Below the pieces are notes generated by a model. That model searched no databases. It saw only the letters and a list, made by a program, of their open reading frames with translations, and was not told the origin of the DNA. 64,000 nucleotides of DNA, taken from NCBI RefSeq assembly GCF_030269925.1, contig NC_085116.1:15252001-15316000 (forward strand), in the 5' to 3' direction. Numbering within the stretch: position 1 is the first letter of the stretch; every line of letters begins with the position of its first letter. This DNA is from Bombyx mori (taxonomy: Eukaryota > Arthropoda > Insecta > Lepidoptera > Bombycidae). This document shows, in pieces, positions 10,533-22,123 of the stretch. Position numbers and translations under genes: made by a program.

Positions 10533-12064
10533 CTTTAATAATATCTACGAAAACCGAAGGAGAATTTCACGGCCTTATTACCGTGAGCAAGTTCAGTTGA
10601 TTACACACGTATGACGTCATGCTTTCATAATTCGTGTTATAATTTAACGTAATATCAGATTGATTGTAAGCACTTCGATTAAGAATTCAAATTATAAATC
10701 ATTCAAATTACGTACAATAATGATTGGTCATTACATTTTAATCAAACCCCTAAAGAAACTATTATAACATTTATGATTTTTTGTTGTCAGTAGCTAACAA
10801 AATACATACCGCATTGTACAGTAAAAAATCACGAATTATTACATTTAAAAATATTAATGTAACATTATTTTTTTTATAATAAATACAATAGAGCATAAAT
10901 TGGACACAGTCCCTTTGGACTCATGGTTACGAAATCCAATCAAAGGTTCTTTTGTAAATAAATCACATCGTAGTGACGTGTGTCAATCAAAAATATCTTT
11001 ATTTAATGAAACAGTTCATAATTAAGACGAAAAATCGATTGTGAGTCATTTAAATATCGATTTAATTTCAGGCTGTCCCCCGCAATAGTGGGGTGACACG
11101 TAGTGATCATTTTGTTCTCTTATCAATGTAATTGCTTTACAGAAAACAAAATACATGACACATTGCAATCGTACGGAAAAACCACCCTAACTTTAACAGA
11201 GAAGACGCTTGTTGCTTATCTAACACCTGGGATTCTCTTATCGTGAAGACGAAAACCCATGTCAAACCAAATTGTTAATTGTCTCTGTCAAAAAAAAAAC
11301 GAAAATATTTTGTAGAGAAAATTAGAGGGTAGTTAGTTAGTCAGTTAAGTAATATTCAGTTATATATGTATTAAATGAAATCGTAGAAGTTGTTTTAATT
11401 ATAATAACATATAAATGAAGTAATTTAAAAGATTGTTCACAATGAGTGATCTTTAAAATTAACTGCCTAAATTCCTTCATACAATTATCTATAGAAAAGG
11501 CACTACGTTTTTCTTGTAATTCATCCAAACGTAGCCGGTAAAGTGAAAAGTATTGACGAATTCCATTTTGGAAAACTACTTTTATGATTTAGCCTCGCAT
11601 TTGTATGTACAGATTTCGGATTGATGAAACTATAAAGGTAATTTTTATCTACTACATCTGAGTCGTCTATTATCAAAGGTGGCAATCTGTGCATTTGGAC
11701 AAAAAAAATTTATTGATATGTCAATACAGATTGATTTGAATATAATCGTCTCCTTCAAAGAATACGGTTCAAAACCTGCATTAAATAAAGGTTAATACTT
11801 AACCTGTTATTTATCTAAGATGTCGTTCCGAAGAGTTTTGTGACTGCCAATGGAATACAAAGTCAATAATTCGTTTTTCTGATTTACCAATAATTGTCCA
11901 AAAGTCACATTGCTGGCTTTGATAATAGTCGACTCATCTATGGTTTGCTAAAACCGAAGAAAATGTTGAAAGTAAGAAATTGATTTATTGAAAGAATCCA
12001 CTTGTGATTTCTTATAGAAAGTCTTTTGAGTCTACTTTAAGTCACAAAACATATTATAGACTCT
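10533..12064. other. 1.5 kb with no gene recognised
   Basis: AT-rich unique-looking sequence. A short imperfect hairpin ('gtcccccgc' ... 'ggggtgac') lies near 11075-11097. No open frame has recognisable homology. Confidence 0.4.
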
Positions 12065-12256
12065 TTTTTTTTCTCTACCTCTGCTCATAGCCTTGAGAGG
12101 CTATTTCAGCTTCACCATAGCGTGTAGGTGAGCTCACGGGGCTCAAACCGGGATGTGTTGCTAACACTATCCCTAGCAAAAGCAGTGCATTGCAGAATCT
12201 ACCACCGGATCGGAAACGCGACCTACTGAGAAGATCCGGCGAGAAACTCGGTAGGC
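12065..12256 (-). mobile_element. Jockey-like LINE, 3' end fragment
   Basis: Minus-strand family J copy from a T-run and 'agccttgagaggctatttca' to 'gaagatccggcgagaaact'. It is well preserved and 5'-truncated. Confidence 0.8.
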
Positions 12257-12866
12257 AATATACACACTTTTGAGAATACAAATAATACTGTCTATAATAG
12301 TCTGTAGTACTACTTCTTAAATGAACAAGAGGAACTATTGACAACTTGCCACTTTTTCTGGCATTTTGGATGAGTTGGGGCAGTACTCATAAGTTCCATC
12401 TATATTTAAAACTGTGCGGAAGAGTCGATTTCCCACTTTAATACAAAGACATTTGGGACCAGATTTCATCTAAAGTTGGACCAAGGGATTGTGAGCTCAT
12501 ATAAGTTTTATTGCGCAAATGAACCCAAAATTGCACATATCATTATAGTATGACTTACCTACAGCTTGTTTTACAATAAAAACGCGCAGGACCAAAGTAA
12601 TTATACTTGTAAGTTGAAATAAAACACCCTTTTGTTACACTCGCTTTTGTAACCGCGGCGTGTCTTTTGAATACTTAATAATTAATCGAAAATAGGGCTA
12701 GCTATTCACGGTGCGATAAAAGGAAAAAATCCAATGTTTCTAGATAAACTCTACATCATCTAGGTAATTAATAAATTAAACGCTTTCTGAACTTGATATT
12801 TCATGAATCCGCGATCTAATGCGCAGGTAGTTAAAAACCCGCGCCTCGCCATTGCCCGTTTTTTAA
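12257..12866. other. No gene or repeat recognised
   Basis: AT-rich sequence upstream of a LINE end. Nothing is supported. Confidence 0.4.
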
Positions 12867-12884
12867 TTGTAATAATAATAATAA

Positions 12885-13222
12885 TGTGGCATGTTGATTC
12901 AATCATCATTGTTCCAATAGTTGTGTCGGTACACGGCTTGATAGCGAAAAGTTTCGATCAACATCTTAAGAAACTTTCGTTATCCAGCTGGGTTAAGGGC
13001 CTAATACAGAAAGCAGTTATCCTCGATACTGCACGCATTGTGAGGAGGTTTCTCACTCTGGAGTCCTAACCACTGGTGGCTTGTGTCGTAGACACCGCCA
13101 TCAGCAGCAATCTATTTTTATATAGTGTTTTTTAAAAATTGTATTTTTAATATCTTTTTAAAAAAATATTATGTAATTAATATGATTTTAAATAAATATA
13201 AATAAATAATAATAATAATTTC
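12885..13222 (+). mobile_element. R4/Dong-like LINE, RT C-terminus and 3' UTR
   Basis: The frame to 13068 reads 'MWHVDSIIIVPIVVSVHGLI' and ends 'QKAVILDTARIVRRFLTLES' before a stop. This resembles the last ~60 residues of R2/R4-type LINE proteins (VPIVV..G.. then a QK.vLL.T..i.RkFL pattern). A 3' UTR of about 140 bases ends in 'aataataataataat'. Another TAA run (12867-12883) lies directly upstream, so a severely 5'-truncated element sits between TAA repeats. The Dong element of Bombyx is known to insert into TAA repeats, which fits. The clade is inferred from short motifs. Confidence 0.6.
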
Positions 13223-13525
13223 TTTATTTGTATAGAATGCAGGTACAACTATGATCTTAGTATAAATGTATTCAATACCAGAACATTCTGCCTGTTGGCA
13301 TACAAAATGGAAGGAGAAACTTACAGCTAATTTAAACAAGGTACTAAGATAAATTTAAGAATGAGATCACAAGAAGTTTATCATAAAAATACATTGTGTG
13401 CACTATAAAAAAAACATGTGTGCAATTCACACGTGTTAGAAATGAAACCTTCTAAAATTAAAATACAATTATCCTAAACGTCTTAAGTATATGTAAAATT
13501 TTGTCATTAGTAAATAATTGTAAGG
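13223..13525. other. Low-complexity, no gene
   Basis: AT-rich sequence beginning at the TAA microsatellite. It may hold a minus-strand LINE UTR, but I cannot support a family. Confidence 0.3.
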
Positions 13526-13634
13526 TAGCGCCCTCTGTGAATTGATATTTTAATTTCACGTATAATCCTAAATTAAAATTCACTACAAGAGCTTTCATAC
13601 ACACGTTAGTATTAAAAAAATCTCACAGATGGCG
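13526..13634. repeat. Possible small inverted-repeat element
   Basis: 'agcgccctctgtga' at the left is matched by 'tcacagatggcgct' at the right, 14-bp arms with one mismatch around about 80 AT-rich bases. This could be a small MITE; no target duplication is clear. Confidence 0.4.
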
Positions 13635-13910
13635 CTGTATTAAATAGTATGTATATTTCTGTCTCATTCATCCTACACATTTTTGTATTTGTGTCTCTTA
13701 CCTGTCGTTTTTTCCGTTGCATCCGGTTTGAAATCACAACGATTCTAAAGAAGTTTTCACTTCAAAAACATTAGTGTGACATAATTTTCGCATCGATTAC
13801 CACCAGCCTTCGTTCAAAGACATGTCCTTTGTATTCAATATTCAGGAATTCGATTTTAGAAGCACTCGCCAGAATATCTCCAATTGGCGATACGAAAAAT
13901 TTGTTCCGTA

Positions 13911-14076
13911 TTTTTTTTTTATTTATTATATGGGTGGACGGGCTCACAGCCCATCTGGTGTTAAGTGGTTACTGGAGCCCATGGACATCTACAACGTAAA
14001 TGCGCCACCCACCTTGAGATATAAGTTCTAAGATCTCAGTATAGTTACAACGGCTGCCCTACCCTTCACACTGAAT
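13911..14076 (-). mobile_element. Bm1 SINE, 5'-truncated
   Basis: Minus-strand Bm1 from a ten-T run through 'gggtggacgggctcacagcc' to 'tgccctacccttcacactga', ending about halfway through the body. Confidence 0.92.
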
Positions 14077-14354
14077 GTAAATTATTGTATTATTCTTAAT
14101 AAGATATTATAATAATAATATTTAATAATGATATTAATATTTAATGACGTTCATAATGTTCAATATGAATTATTACTTTAATATTTATTTAATTTTGAAA
14201 CAGTACCAACAAACAACAATTTCAAAATTCTGTATATGTCGTGGATAACGACTTTTAGTAATATTAAGACGGTTGTTTTGATTATTATTTTAAATGATGA
14301 AATGTTGTTTTGATAAATATCACAAAATGAAGGGTAGACTCCGTAACGCCACAG

Positions 14355-14470
14355 TATAAAATGGCGGTACGTGGACAGAGTCGTGGCATTCCGTGTCAGA
14401 CAGTAATTCCGTCCGTCTCAGTCAGTGAGTCTCTGTCAGTCAGTCAGTCGGTCAGTCGGTCTGTCGGTAT
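14355..14470 (+). promoter_or_regulatory. Possible TATA promoter with CAGT-rich start region
   Basis: 'tataaaa' at 14355-14361 is followed about 40 bases on by 'gtcagac', and then by many TCAGT-like words at 14417-14462 in a (CAGT)n-like run. TCAGT is the arthropod initiator consensus. A short ATG frame follows at 14584 (MTEPTAQPSL..., 24 codons), which could only be a small first exon. No convincing splice donor is seen. The TATA spacing to the first initiator-like word is slightly long. It could equally be a microsatellite next to a chance TATA. Confidence 0.3.
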
Positions 14471-14987
14471 GTGCAACGAAACTGTCGGTTTATCCTGTCA
14501 TTGTGAAAGTTGTGTGTGTTGAGTTTCAATAATTATTATTGAAAAGTTTTATTGACTAAACTGAGTTCAATCGAATACGAGCAATGACGGAACCTACCGC
14601 TCAGCCATCCCTGACGTGTGCTGACATATATATTTTTACATCGTCTCACAATGAATAGTACACTTTACGTTCCCAATTCAACTAGACCCTTCCCACAAAC
14701 CTAAATAGTTTCCAACAAGGTTCTTTGTTAGATTGCCAAATCTATTTCCCACAGCGGCTTTTTAGTTCGCGGCTATTATGAAGGAAAGCGCGTGCGTGTT
14801 TTTTAAAATTACCATTAAAATAACAATGTAATATTTATTCATGTATGTATTCGTGTCGGTTTTAATTCCGTTGAAGTAACTGTCCTTGTTGTTCACGCAC
14901 AAAATACAATACCGATGTTCAGAATATCTTATCGGAATATACTCGTATGACGTTGGAGTTTTGTAGTTAAAAAACTTCATTCTTCAA

Positions 14988-15425
14988 CTAAAGGATAAGA
15001 CTGTGCATTCGTGTTGAGCGATGCACCGGTGTTCGAATCTCAGGCGGGTATCAATTTTTTTAATGAAACTTAACTTACTTAACAAATGTTCACGATTGAC
15101 TTCGACGGCGAAGGAATAGCATCGTGTAATAAAAATCAAACCCGCAAAATTATAATTTGCGTAATTACTGGTGGTACGACCCCTTGTGAGTCTGCACAGG
15201 TAGGTACCACCACCCTGCCTATTTCTGCCGTGAAGCAGTAATGCGTTTCGGTTTGAAGGTTTGGACAGCCGTTGTAACTATACCACAGACCCTAAGGTTA
15301 AACTTATATCTCAAGGTGGGTGGCGCATTTACGTTATAGATTTCTATGGGCTCCAGTAACCACTTAACACCAGGTGGGCTGTGAGCCCGTCCACCCATCC
15401 AAGCAATAAAAATAAATAAATAAAT
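14988..15425 (+). mobile_element. Bm1 SINE, near full length
   Basis: The tRNA-like head ('aaggataagactgtgcattc', B-box-like 'ggtgttcgaatctc') is followed by the linker ('aacccgcaaaattataattt'), the body and a tail ending 'aagcaataaaaataaataaa'. The head would carry an internal pol III promoter. About 435 bp, the usual Bm1 size. Confidence 0.93.
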
Positions 15426-15445
15426 ATTTACACGATTAGCGGCCA

Positions 15446-15505
15446 GTGTGCTTAGTGCGAGTTTTTTAACGTTCTCTATAGCGTAAAAGTTAACTCAAAT
15501 TTGTA
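15446..15505 (+). mobile_element. Solo end of a TIR MITE
   Basis: 'gtgtgcttagtgcgagtttt' through 'tagcgtaaaagttaactcaa' matches the left arm of the MITE at 37659-37806. No right arm is present nearby, so this is a half element. Confidence 0.7.
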
Positions 15506-16691
15506 TGCTATAATTTCTCCACTACTATGAGTGAATGGGATATATTTAATAGACAAGAACAATGTATGCTTAGACCGCGAATCATCCTATAACAAACCAA
15601 CCCGTAAAACAAACGACTTGTCGTGACGTAAGCTAAAATAAAACTTTGCCAAATTAAATTACAAGATGGACTCATCTTGGACCAACCCTACTTTGTTAGA
15701 TAAAAAAAGAGTACGTCATCGCCTGGAAGCTTCAACTTACCGAGAATCCCAAGCATTTTTATTTCATTATGTTTTCTGTGAACATCTATTTATTTATTAC
15801 CTGCAAAAAAACAAACATTGTTTTAGTGTTTATTCGGTTTTAGCTAGCCGTAGAAATAACTAAAATTACTTTTACTGTTCATTCTCGCGTTTATTAATGT
15901 CCTTAACAAGGACGAAAATGTCCACGAAAACTGTAGTCTCTCAAAATTCATTAACAGTACAGTAACAATAATAGACGCAAAAATAAATCGTAAAAATATA
16001 TTAATAAGACGCGGCGCCACCCATACAATAACTAAATGCCTTAACTTTAACAACATAAAATATGTTTAGGGGCATTCGCTACAAGATGTCGCTAGTAAAA
16101 ATATTTGTCTTCAAGTATCGCAGTTTCAGGGCCCTGATTACAGGTTGAATAATATACATTGAATACTATCAATATGGTTTATATACCCCCTTAAATGACA
16201 GATTAGAAACAAAAGCAAAATCAAATGCAGTAATTTCGTAGTTCCGTATTCGAAAATCTCCCTGTTTCAAATTTGATTTTTTTTATGACATAGCCTTACT
16301 AACTAAGATGTTGTAATACCTTAATTTAACGAGTATTTAATTGTCTACTAAACACAATTTATTTCATTAAGCTAGCATTCTTAGTTTCCGAGATTTATAG
16401 GTTTTTTTTAAGTGACCCGGATTCATTGTTCTCGATGCAATGTAGGTACTTAAATAAGTCGGCTACCACGTATCTTTTAAATTAGTCGAAATGACGGACA
16501 CGATTGTGAAATGCATAATTAATACAAGGTTAAAATGTTTATTATGTTTTTAATAATTGAAACGTGCCTGAGATTGTATCACGTGTTTATTAGCATTTAC
16601 GTGGTATCGGCTCGCGGGCGTAGGTACCACGTCCGCCACAAGCCAATCGTGCATCCCAACAGTGGTGGATTTGCGTGATGTGGTGTCGTAG
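15506..16691. other. Mostly featureless, one shared repeat
   Basis: No gene is supported. Bases 16040-16100 ('aatgccttaactttaacaac', 'gctacaagatgtcgctag') are the inverted counterpart of 58645-58725, so both belong to an unnamed interspersed repeat. Confidence 0.45.
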
Positions 16692-16751
16692 CGTTCGTGT
16701 TTCCCGAGTGCTATGACATATCCTTCTTCAAACAAGACTTGTGGAGAGTAT
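16692..16751 (+). mobile_element. CR1/L2-like LINE scrap fused to Bm1
   Basis: Translates as 'VFPECYDISFFKQDLWRVL', the same C-terminal motif as at 9300-9360. The LINE sequence stops exactly where a headless Bm1 begins, with no LINE 3' UTR. Confidence 0.7.
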
Positions 16752-16989
16752 TGGTAGGACCTCTTGTGAGTCCGCGCGGATAGGTACCACCACCCTGCCT
16801 ATTTCTGCCGTGAAGCAGTAATGTGTTTCGGTTTGAAGGGTGGGACAGCCGTTGTAACTATACTTGAGACCTTAGAACTTATATCTCAAGGTGGGTGGCG
16901 GCATTTGCGTTGTAGATGGGTTCGATGACCACCTAACACCAGGTCGGCTGTGAGCTCGTCAACGCATCTAAGCAATAAAAATAAAAAAA
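16752..16989 (+). mobile_element. Headless Bm1 SINE
   Basis: Begins 'tggtaggacctcttgtgag' at the recurrent boundary and ends 'catctaagcaataaaa' and A-rich DNA. A short deletion removes the 'tctatgggctccagt' region. Confidence 0.92.
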
Positions 16990-17110
16990 GACAGAATTAC
17001 CACTTGCTACAGCTGCGACTGCAGTCTACAATGATTTTTATAATGACTTTTCAAGTGATTCTTTTGCTTGTAATAGCATTCCAATTAAAATGCAGTTTTG
17101 ATCTCGCTGC

Positions 17111-17230
17111 CGTAACTTCAAAACTCTAAAGTTGACAAAAAAAAATTATCCATAACTTCGAAACTCTAAAGTTGACCAAAAAAAATTATCCATAACTTCA
17201 AAACTCCGAAGTTGACAAAAAAAAATTTGC
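17111..17230. repeat. 40-bp minisatellite, three units
   Basis: Units at 17111-17150, 17151-17190 and 17191-17230 share 'ataacttc.aaactct.aagt' followed by 'tgacaaaaaaaaa'. Each contains an inverted AACTTC/GAAGTT-like core, so each could form a small hairpin. Only a few substitutions separate the units, which points to a recent or homogenised array. Confidence 0.9.
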
Positions 17231-18968
17231 AAGATTCGAAATACCAAGCGCCGCGTCCACTTCCAGCTTCCAACAAAAACGGCAGTTCATTTCCTGCGCG
17301 GGCGGATGAGATGACAAAAAACCATTAGCATTTGTTTCATTCATTCAGCTGTCGCTTGTGTAATCATGTCGTGACTTGAATTCGTCATTGAATTGAGGCT
17401 TCAATTGTTTTTTACAAATAACATTCGCTGGCTTATCGTCGTGGTGTATCTTCAAGAGTTGCTTTTAATCGAGCGGTAGTGGCAGTCATGACTAGGGTTG
17501 CCAGACGTCCCGTATTTCCTGGGACGTCCCGTATTTTAAGCTTAGTTTAAAATGTCTCGGTTTCATTACAAAAGACCTACCTGCAAGATTTTGAGCCTCG
17601 GTATAGTCTGTGTGGCCGTCCACAACGCCATTAGTACAACCTACTTATTAGTCAAAATAAATAAAAAATCAAAGCCTTTCTTTCCTAAGTTTAATACGGA
17701 CCCCTAAATTGTATTTCAAACAGACAGCCCAACTAAAACATACCGTTCATCCGAAATACTTGGAACCAAATTAATCTCGATTTTAATCGAATCGCCAGCT
17801 ATCTCCGTGTTTTTCTTTGGTCATCTGATACAGCGGCGCCCCGTTGCGAGACTCATTCTGAACGGACACAACGCTTCATTCTGTTTATATTTAAATATAA
17901 ATTTAGTCAGGATTGAATATCGCTGATAATTTCGCGAAGCGTCTTAACTTTGTCGCGATCTTTGTTTAGCGTTGTATCGTGAATCGATGGATCTGGGGGT
18001 AACGGACACACGACTCACTGGATATTAAGGTGTTACCGTCGCCCATGGACATCAGCTGTGGCCACACCCAAGTCACCATCTATCGCTGAGTAGTCTCTAA
18101 GTCACAGGTCATAAAGCTCACGAAACTCCGTAGTGGGAAGTTCATTCAAAGATCTCTGGAAACGTACTATGGATCAACGTAGTGGTTCCAGGTGGTTGAA
18201 TGAACTGTATTCCGGTGACGGGCGGTACGATGGTAATAATGAGATGACGGAATTATCTGAAGCTATTCCTCAGAGAGAAGCAAGCACAGAGATAAATGAA
18301 GTCCCTCTCCAGGGCCAGAGAGATCCGTGAGAATTGACCACAGTTAATTCATATCACATTCCGTGTTCGCTCATGTCTCTCATTTAACATTTCCTTCTTC
18401 AAGCGAGACAGAATCTTTAGTTGCACGCGGCATTGTGGCTGGCTTACGATCAGGTAAAACGTAAACACACCAGACTTCGATGATAAAAGTAAAAATAATT
18501 TACCCAACTTAATATACCTTTAAATTAATAACAGCGTTATCGTGCATTAAAATAGTCAAAGTACCCAATTAATACAGAATTTAAACATATTTTGAGTCAT
18601 TCGAATTATCATTTGATGTAATCAAATCGATTATCTTAAGTCCATTCCATTTTAAACCATCTAGTTAATACGGTACATTTAACTATAAATTTTTAACATA
18701 AATTTTAATTAACGATTGTATCAATCGAGAATCGAATCTCATTAGCTTTACATAAAATTTAAATATAAATAACCATACTTTATACGCACACTGGAAAAGA
18801 ATTTTACCATAATACATTTGTAGTGTGCAGAACTAAAAAATGAATCCAATGTGGAGATATCGGAGTTTTGATGTGTACAATTTTGATTTTTATCTCTTCA
18901 TCTTATTAGCGACGTATCTAAAGAATCAATAATTAGAATAATCAAATGTTCAAATACACGATTTTATC
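17231..18968. other. 1.7 kb with no gene recognised
   Basis: Holds a direct repeat 'gacgtcccgtattt' twice (about 17507 and 17523), a motif I associate with other lepidopteran repeats but cannot name. A frame around 18133-18330 (GSSFKDLWKRTMDQRSGSRW...) has no homology I recognise and lacks context. Confidence 0.4.
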
Positions 18969-19336
18969 TTAGTATATATTAATACGTGAAGCAAAAACTT
19001 TGTATCCCTTTTTACGAAATTTGCACGGACGGAGGAGTATGAAATTTTCCACACTTATAGAGAATATAGAGAAGAATGCACTATGCTAATATATTTTTTA
19101 AATAATGCATAAAAGATACATTAAATTAATAAAGAAAACATTACATACACTACATACCATGTATTTGACGCACACACGCATGCATACCTACTATTTATTG
19201 TCAAACTTTTGTTCTTGACGTCTGTTGTCAAATGCGAAATTTGTGATTATAGAAGTATAAAATACAATCATAATAGTGTACAAACGTACAATTCCAATTA
19301 ATTATAGTCGAATTTCGACTACTGCGGGACCTCTAG
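18969..19336 (+). mobile_element. Non-autonomous Helitron, family H2
   Basis: Reads 'tatatattaatacgtgaagc' at the start and ends 'gcgggacctctag' followed by T. Just before the end, 'agtcga att tcgact' forms a 6-bp stem about 13 bases upstream of the CTAG, the classic Helitron 3' hairpin. No coding capacity. Confidence 0.82.
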
Positions 19337-19460
19337 TCTTAGTAAAAACCCGAGAGCCTTTGGATAACAACAAGATTTTAAACAATCTACACAGTAAAAA
19401 TATCGTAATTTCATACTACCTAAGTACTACGTAACAAAAAATATGTTTACGTGTACTCAC

Positions 19461-19587
19461 TTTTTTTTTAATGCCCTTGCAGGCAGACGAGCGTACGGCC
19501 CACCTGATGGTGAGTGGTTACCGTCACCCATGGACTTCACCAATGCCAGGGGCAGAGCCAAGCCGCTGCCTACCGCTAAAGGCCAGT
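19461..19587 (-). mobile_element. CR1/L2-like LINE 3' UTR fragment
   Basis: Minus-strand match to 9390-9473: a T-run, then 'tgcccttgcaggcagacgag', 'ggcccacctgatggtgagtg' and 'gagccaagccgctgcctacc'. About 125 bp, followed after 38 bases by a Bm1. Confidence 0.82.
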
Positions 19588-19625
19588 ACCTAAGGCCAGT
19601 AGTCTTAAATATTAAGTGTATTATC

Positions 19626-19845
19626 TTTTTTTTTATTGCTTAGATGGGTGGACGAGCTCACAGCCCACCTGGTGTTAAGTGGTTACTGGAGCCCATAGAC
19701 ATCTACAATGTGAATGCGCCACACACCTTGAGATATAAGTTCTAAGATCTCAGTATAGTTACAACGGCTACCCTACCCTTCAGACCGAAACGCATTACTG
19801 CTTCACGGCAGAAATAGGCAGGGCGGTGGTACCTACCCGCGCGGA
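19626..19845 (-). mobile_element. Bm1 SINE, 5'-truncated
   Basis: Minus-strand Bm1 from 'ttttattgcttagatgggtg' to 'acctacccgcgcgga'. Well preserved. Confidence 0.92.
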
Positions 19846-21064
19846 TCTATGGTTAGTAGCGTATAAGCGTCGTATTGACTATTTGTAATTGTAATGAAGT
19901 CATGTCGCATAAGTCGCATAAGTATGCGACCTTGAGGTCGAACAATTTATAGTAACACATTGTTTCTCTTAAAATTTCTGTTATTTAAATTGATCTTGGC
20001 ATCTCATTTAAAGATAATACCCGATATCGAAGCAGAGTTTAACCCGAAATCACTCCATTCATTCACAATGCGTTTCCAGATACATTTTTTTAAACACGCG
20101 TGGACTCTGCAATTAATTTCCCTCTACTCAGGTGATCAAGTGTTACAATACATCTATTGTCACTCCCACTTTACTTCTGTAAATAAGGACTACTTGCTTG
20201 CAACACGGAATCCTGTTGTTTCAATTGTTCAATATCTTAATTCAACAGATTCGTGGAACACCAAAAGAGGAATGTGTTTAGTGGAAAATATTTATCTGCC
20301 TCACTTTCGCAGTACTGAACGCTACGCCAACATTGTATTCTGGATCAATTTAACAGTTTATAAATTGAAGACGTGCGAATACTAAAACATTAAACGCGAA
20401 ACTTTAGCGGAGCGACGATCGGAACATTGCGAGCTTAGATTACTTGCATTTATCAAAGCTGTCCGCGACAGCCGATAATAAATTTCAGAAATTGGCTACA
20501 CAACTCCGTTACATAATCTATGTTGTGTTTCGCGTAGGGCTGTCAAAAATGTTCGGGTGTGTGTAACTGGATTATTTTTTTTCTAGCACGGCAGATGGCA
20601 AAGGGGTGAATTGCTAAACGCCACCTGTTCACTTTGACGTTTACTCAAAAAACATTTTCTATAGGAACTTAAATAAGTTCAGTAACTTATTTAAGTTAGT
20701 AGTTAGTACCAGTGTACTATCTAAGTGAATTTTAACTGTCTATGTAAATAATTGATTAATTAATTACTTTTACGATATAATCTCGTGTTTTTTTTTCGAA
20801 TATCTAATTTCCGACATTTTGAAAAATTTACTGTCATAACTACCGCCTGATTTGCGACGCGTGACTCGCGAAAACTGAAGACAATACCGTCTGTGCAATT
20901 AGTCAAAACAACGCTTGTAATTTTATATATCTTGTATTTTATATTTCGTGGCCTAAAAAGATACGCGAATTCCGAAGGCAGGTACTAATATCTCTATTGG
21001 AATACGTATTTATTAGCGCGTGTTCCCGAACGAATTATAAACATACTCGCTAAAGTTATCAAGC
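19846..21064. other. Unassigned; one longer open frame
   Basis: The longest frame (19960-20385, plus) has 141 codons but begins at a TTG; its first ATG is at about codon 37. It has no recognised motif, so chance is likely. A short exact repeat 'cataagt.gcata' lies near 19905. No repeat family was recognised here. Confidence 0.35.
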
Positions 21065-21210
21065 GATCGGTAGGCGTGATGTGATCCCGCAAAGGAAGAC
21101 ACCACCGTCCTGTCTATTTTAGCTGCAAAGCAGTTGTAGTTCTGACTCGGACGTAACGTGTCAAGTAAGGAGGGGACCACTTAACAAGAGATGAGCCATG
21201 TGCTTCTAGG
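21065..21210 (+). mobile_element. Very degenerate Bm1 body
   Basis: 'ggaagacaccaccgtcctg', 'tattttagctgcaaagcagt' and 'accacttaacaagagatgag' follow Bm1 order but are heavily altered. Confidence 0.4.
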
Positions 21211-21238
21211 AAACAAAAGACGCACTTAACTATAACAA

Positions 21239-21528
21239 TCTCTATGTATAAAAATGAATTGCTGTTCGTTAGTCTCGCTAAAACTCGAGAACGGCTGGAC
21301 CGATTTGGCTAATTTTGGTCTTGAATCATTTGTGGAAGTCCAGAGAAGGATTAAAAGGTAGATAAATATGAAAATACTCGGTATTAATTAGAAATAACAA
21401 TTTTGTTTTTCCTTTGATGTGTCCTCCGTTGGACTGATTCCTTATGTTTGTTTTAAGTTTATTTTATACAAAAATTTAGGTCTTTTATTTATCGATTGAG
21501 GCACTACGAAATCTGCCGGGTCAGCTAG
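21239..21528 (+). mobile_element. Non-autonomous Helitron, family H1
   Basis: Begins TC ('tctctatgtataaaaatgaa') after an A, passes 'cgagaacggctggaccgatt', and ends 'gccgggtcagctag' before a T. 290 bp, no coding region, no target duplication. Confidence 0.85.
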
Positions 21529-21839
21529 TGTTCTATAAAAACTAAAAATTGAAAAATCAAAGAACAAAAACGTAATGAATCATTCGGTTACAGCACGCTC
21601 ATTTGAAAGCTATTCATCTATAAATAAAGATTAAAATCGTTTAATTAAGTCAGCATGAAGTCCGATTTACGAAATTAACTCTGGCATTCGTGCGTGGTTT
21701 CGTCTTAATTTCGGGATCTCGACCTCTACTGGAAGTTAATTTAAGAAATCTAAAATCGTTGCATAGATTGCTTAGCGTTTGAAAAAGGCATATTATTCTC
21801 CTATCTATTCGCTAACGGGCTATTCCAGATACGCGAGCG

Positions 21840-22010
21840 ACGGGTAGGTGAGTTCACGGGCTCAACCTGAGAGAATTAAGCTAGACTTAGTAAAAGCAGT
21901 GCTTCACGGAATCTACTACCGGATCCGAATCGCAACCCACTGAGAAGATCCGGCGAGAAACTCATTGGGCTGTGTCTATGGGTTAGTTCGCTCGTCGAGC
22001 TTTTCAAGGA
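21840..22010 (-). mobile_element. Jockey-like LINE 3' fragment, variant subfamily
   Basis: Minus-strand family J relative: 'ggtaggtgagttcacgggct', 'caacctgagagaattaagct', 'gaatctactaccggatccga', 'gaagatccggcgagaaactc' and 'gctcgtcgagcttttc'. It shares 'caacctgagagaatt' with the copy at 59154-59284, so these two form a subfamily. Confidence 0.75.
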
Positions 22011-22123
22011 CCGACAATGGATGGAGTGGAAAATGAGGATTTGAGAGGCCATGCGTTACCCTATCGCCTGAGTCGCATATGATAACGTATGGCTATTAAT
22101 TAATGTATGGCTGTTAATAATAC

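Noticed and set aside
19960..20385. 141-codon plus-strand frame
   Set aside because: TTG start, first ATG at about codon 37, no domain or upstream promoter seen.
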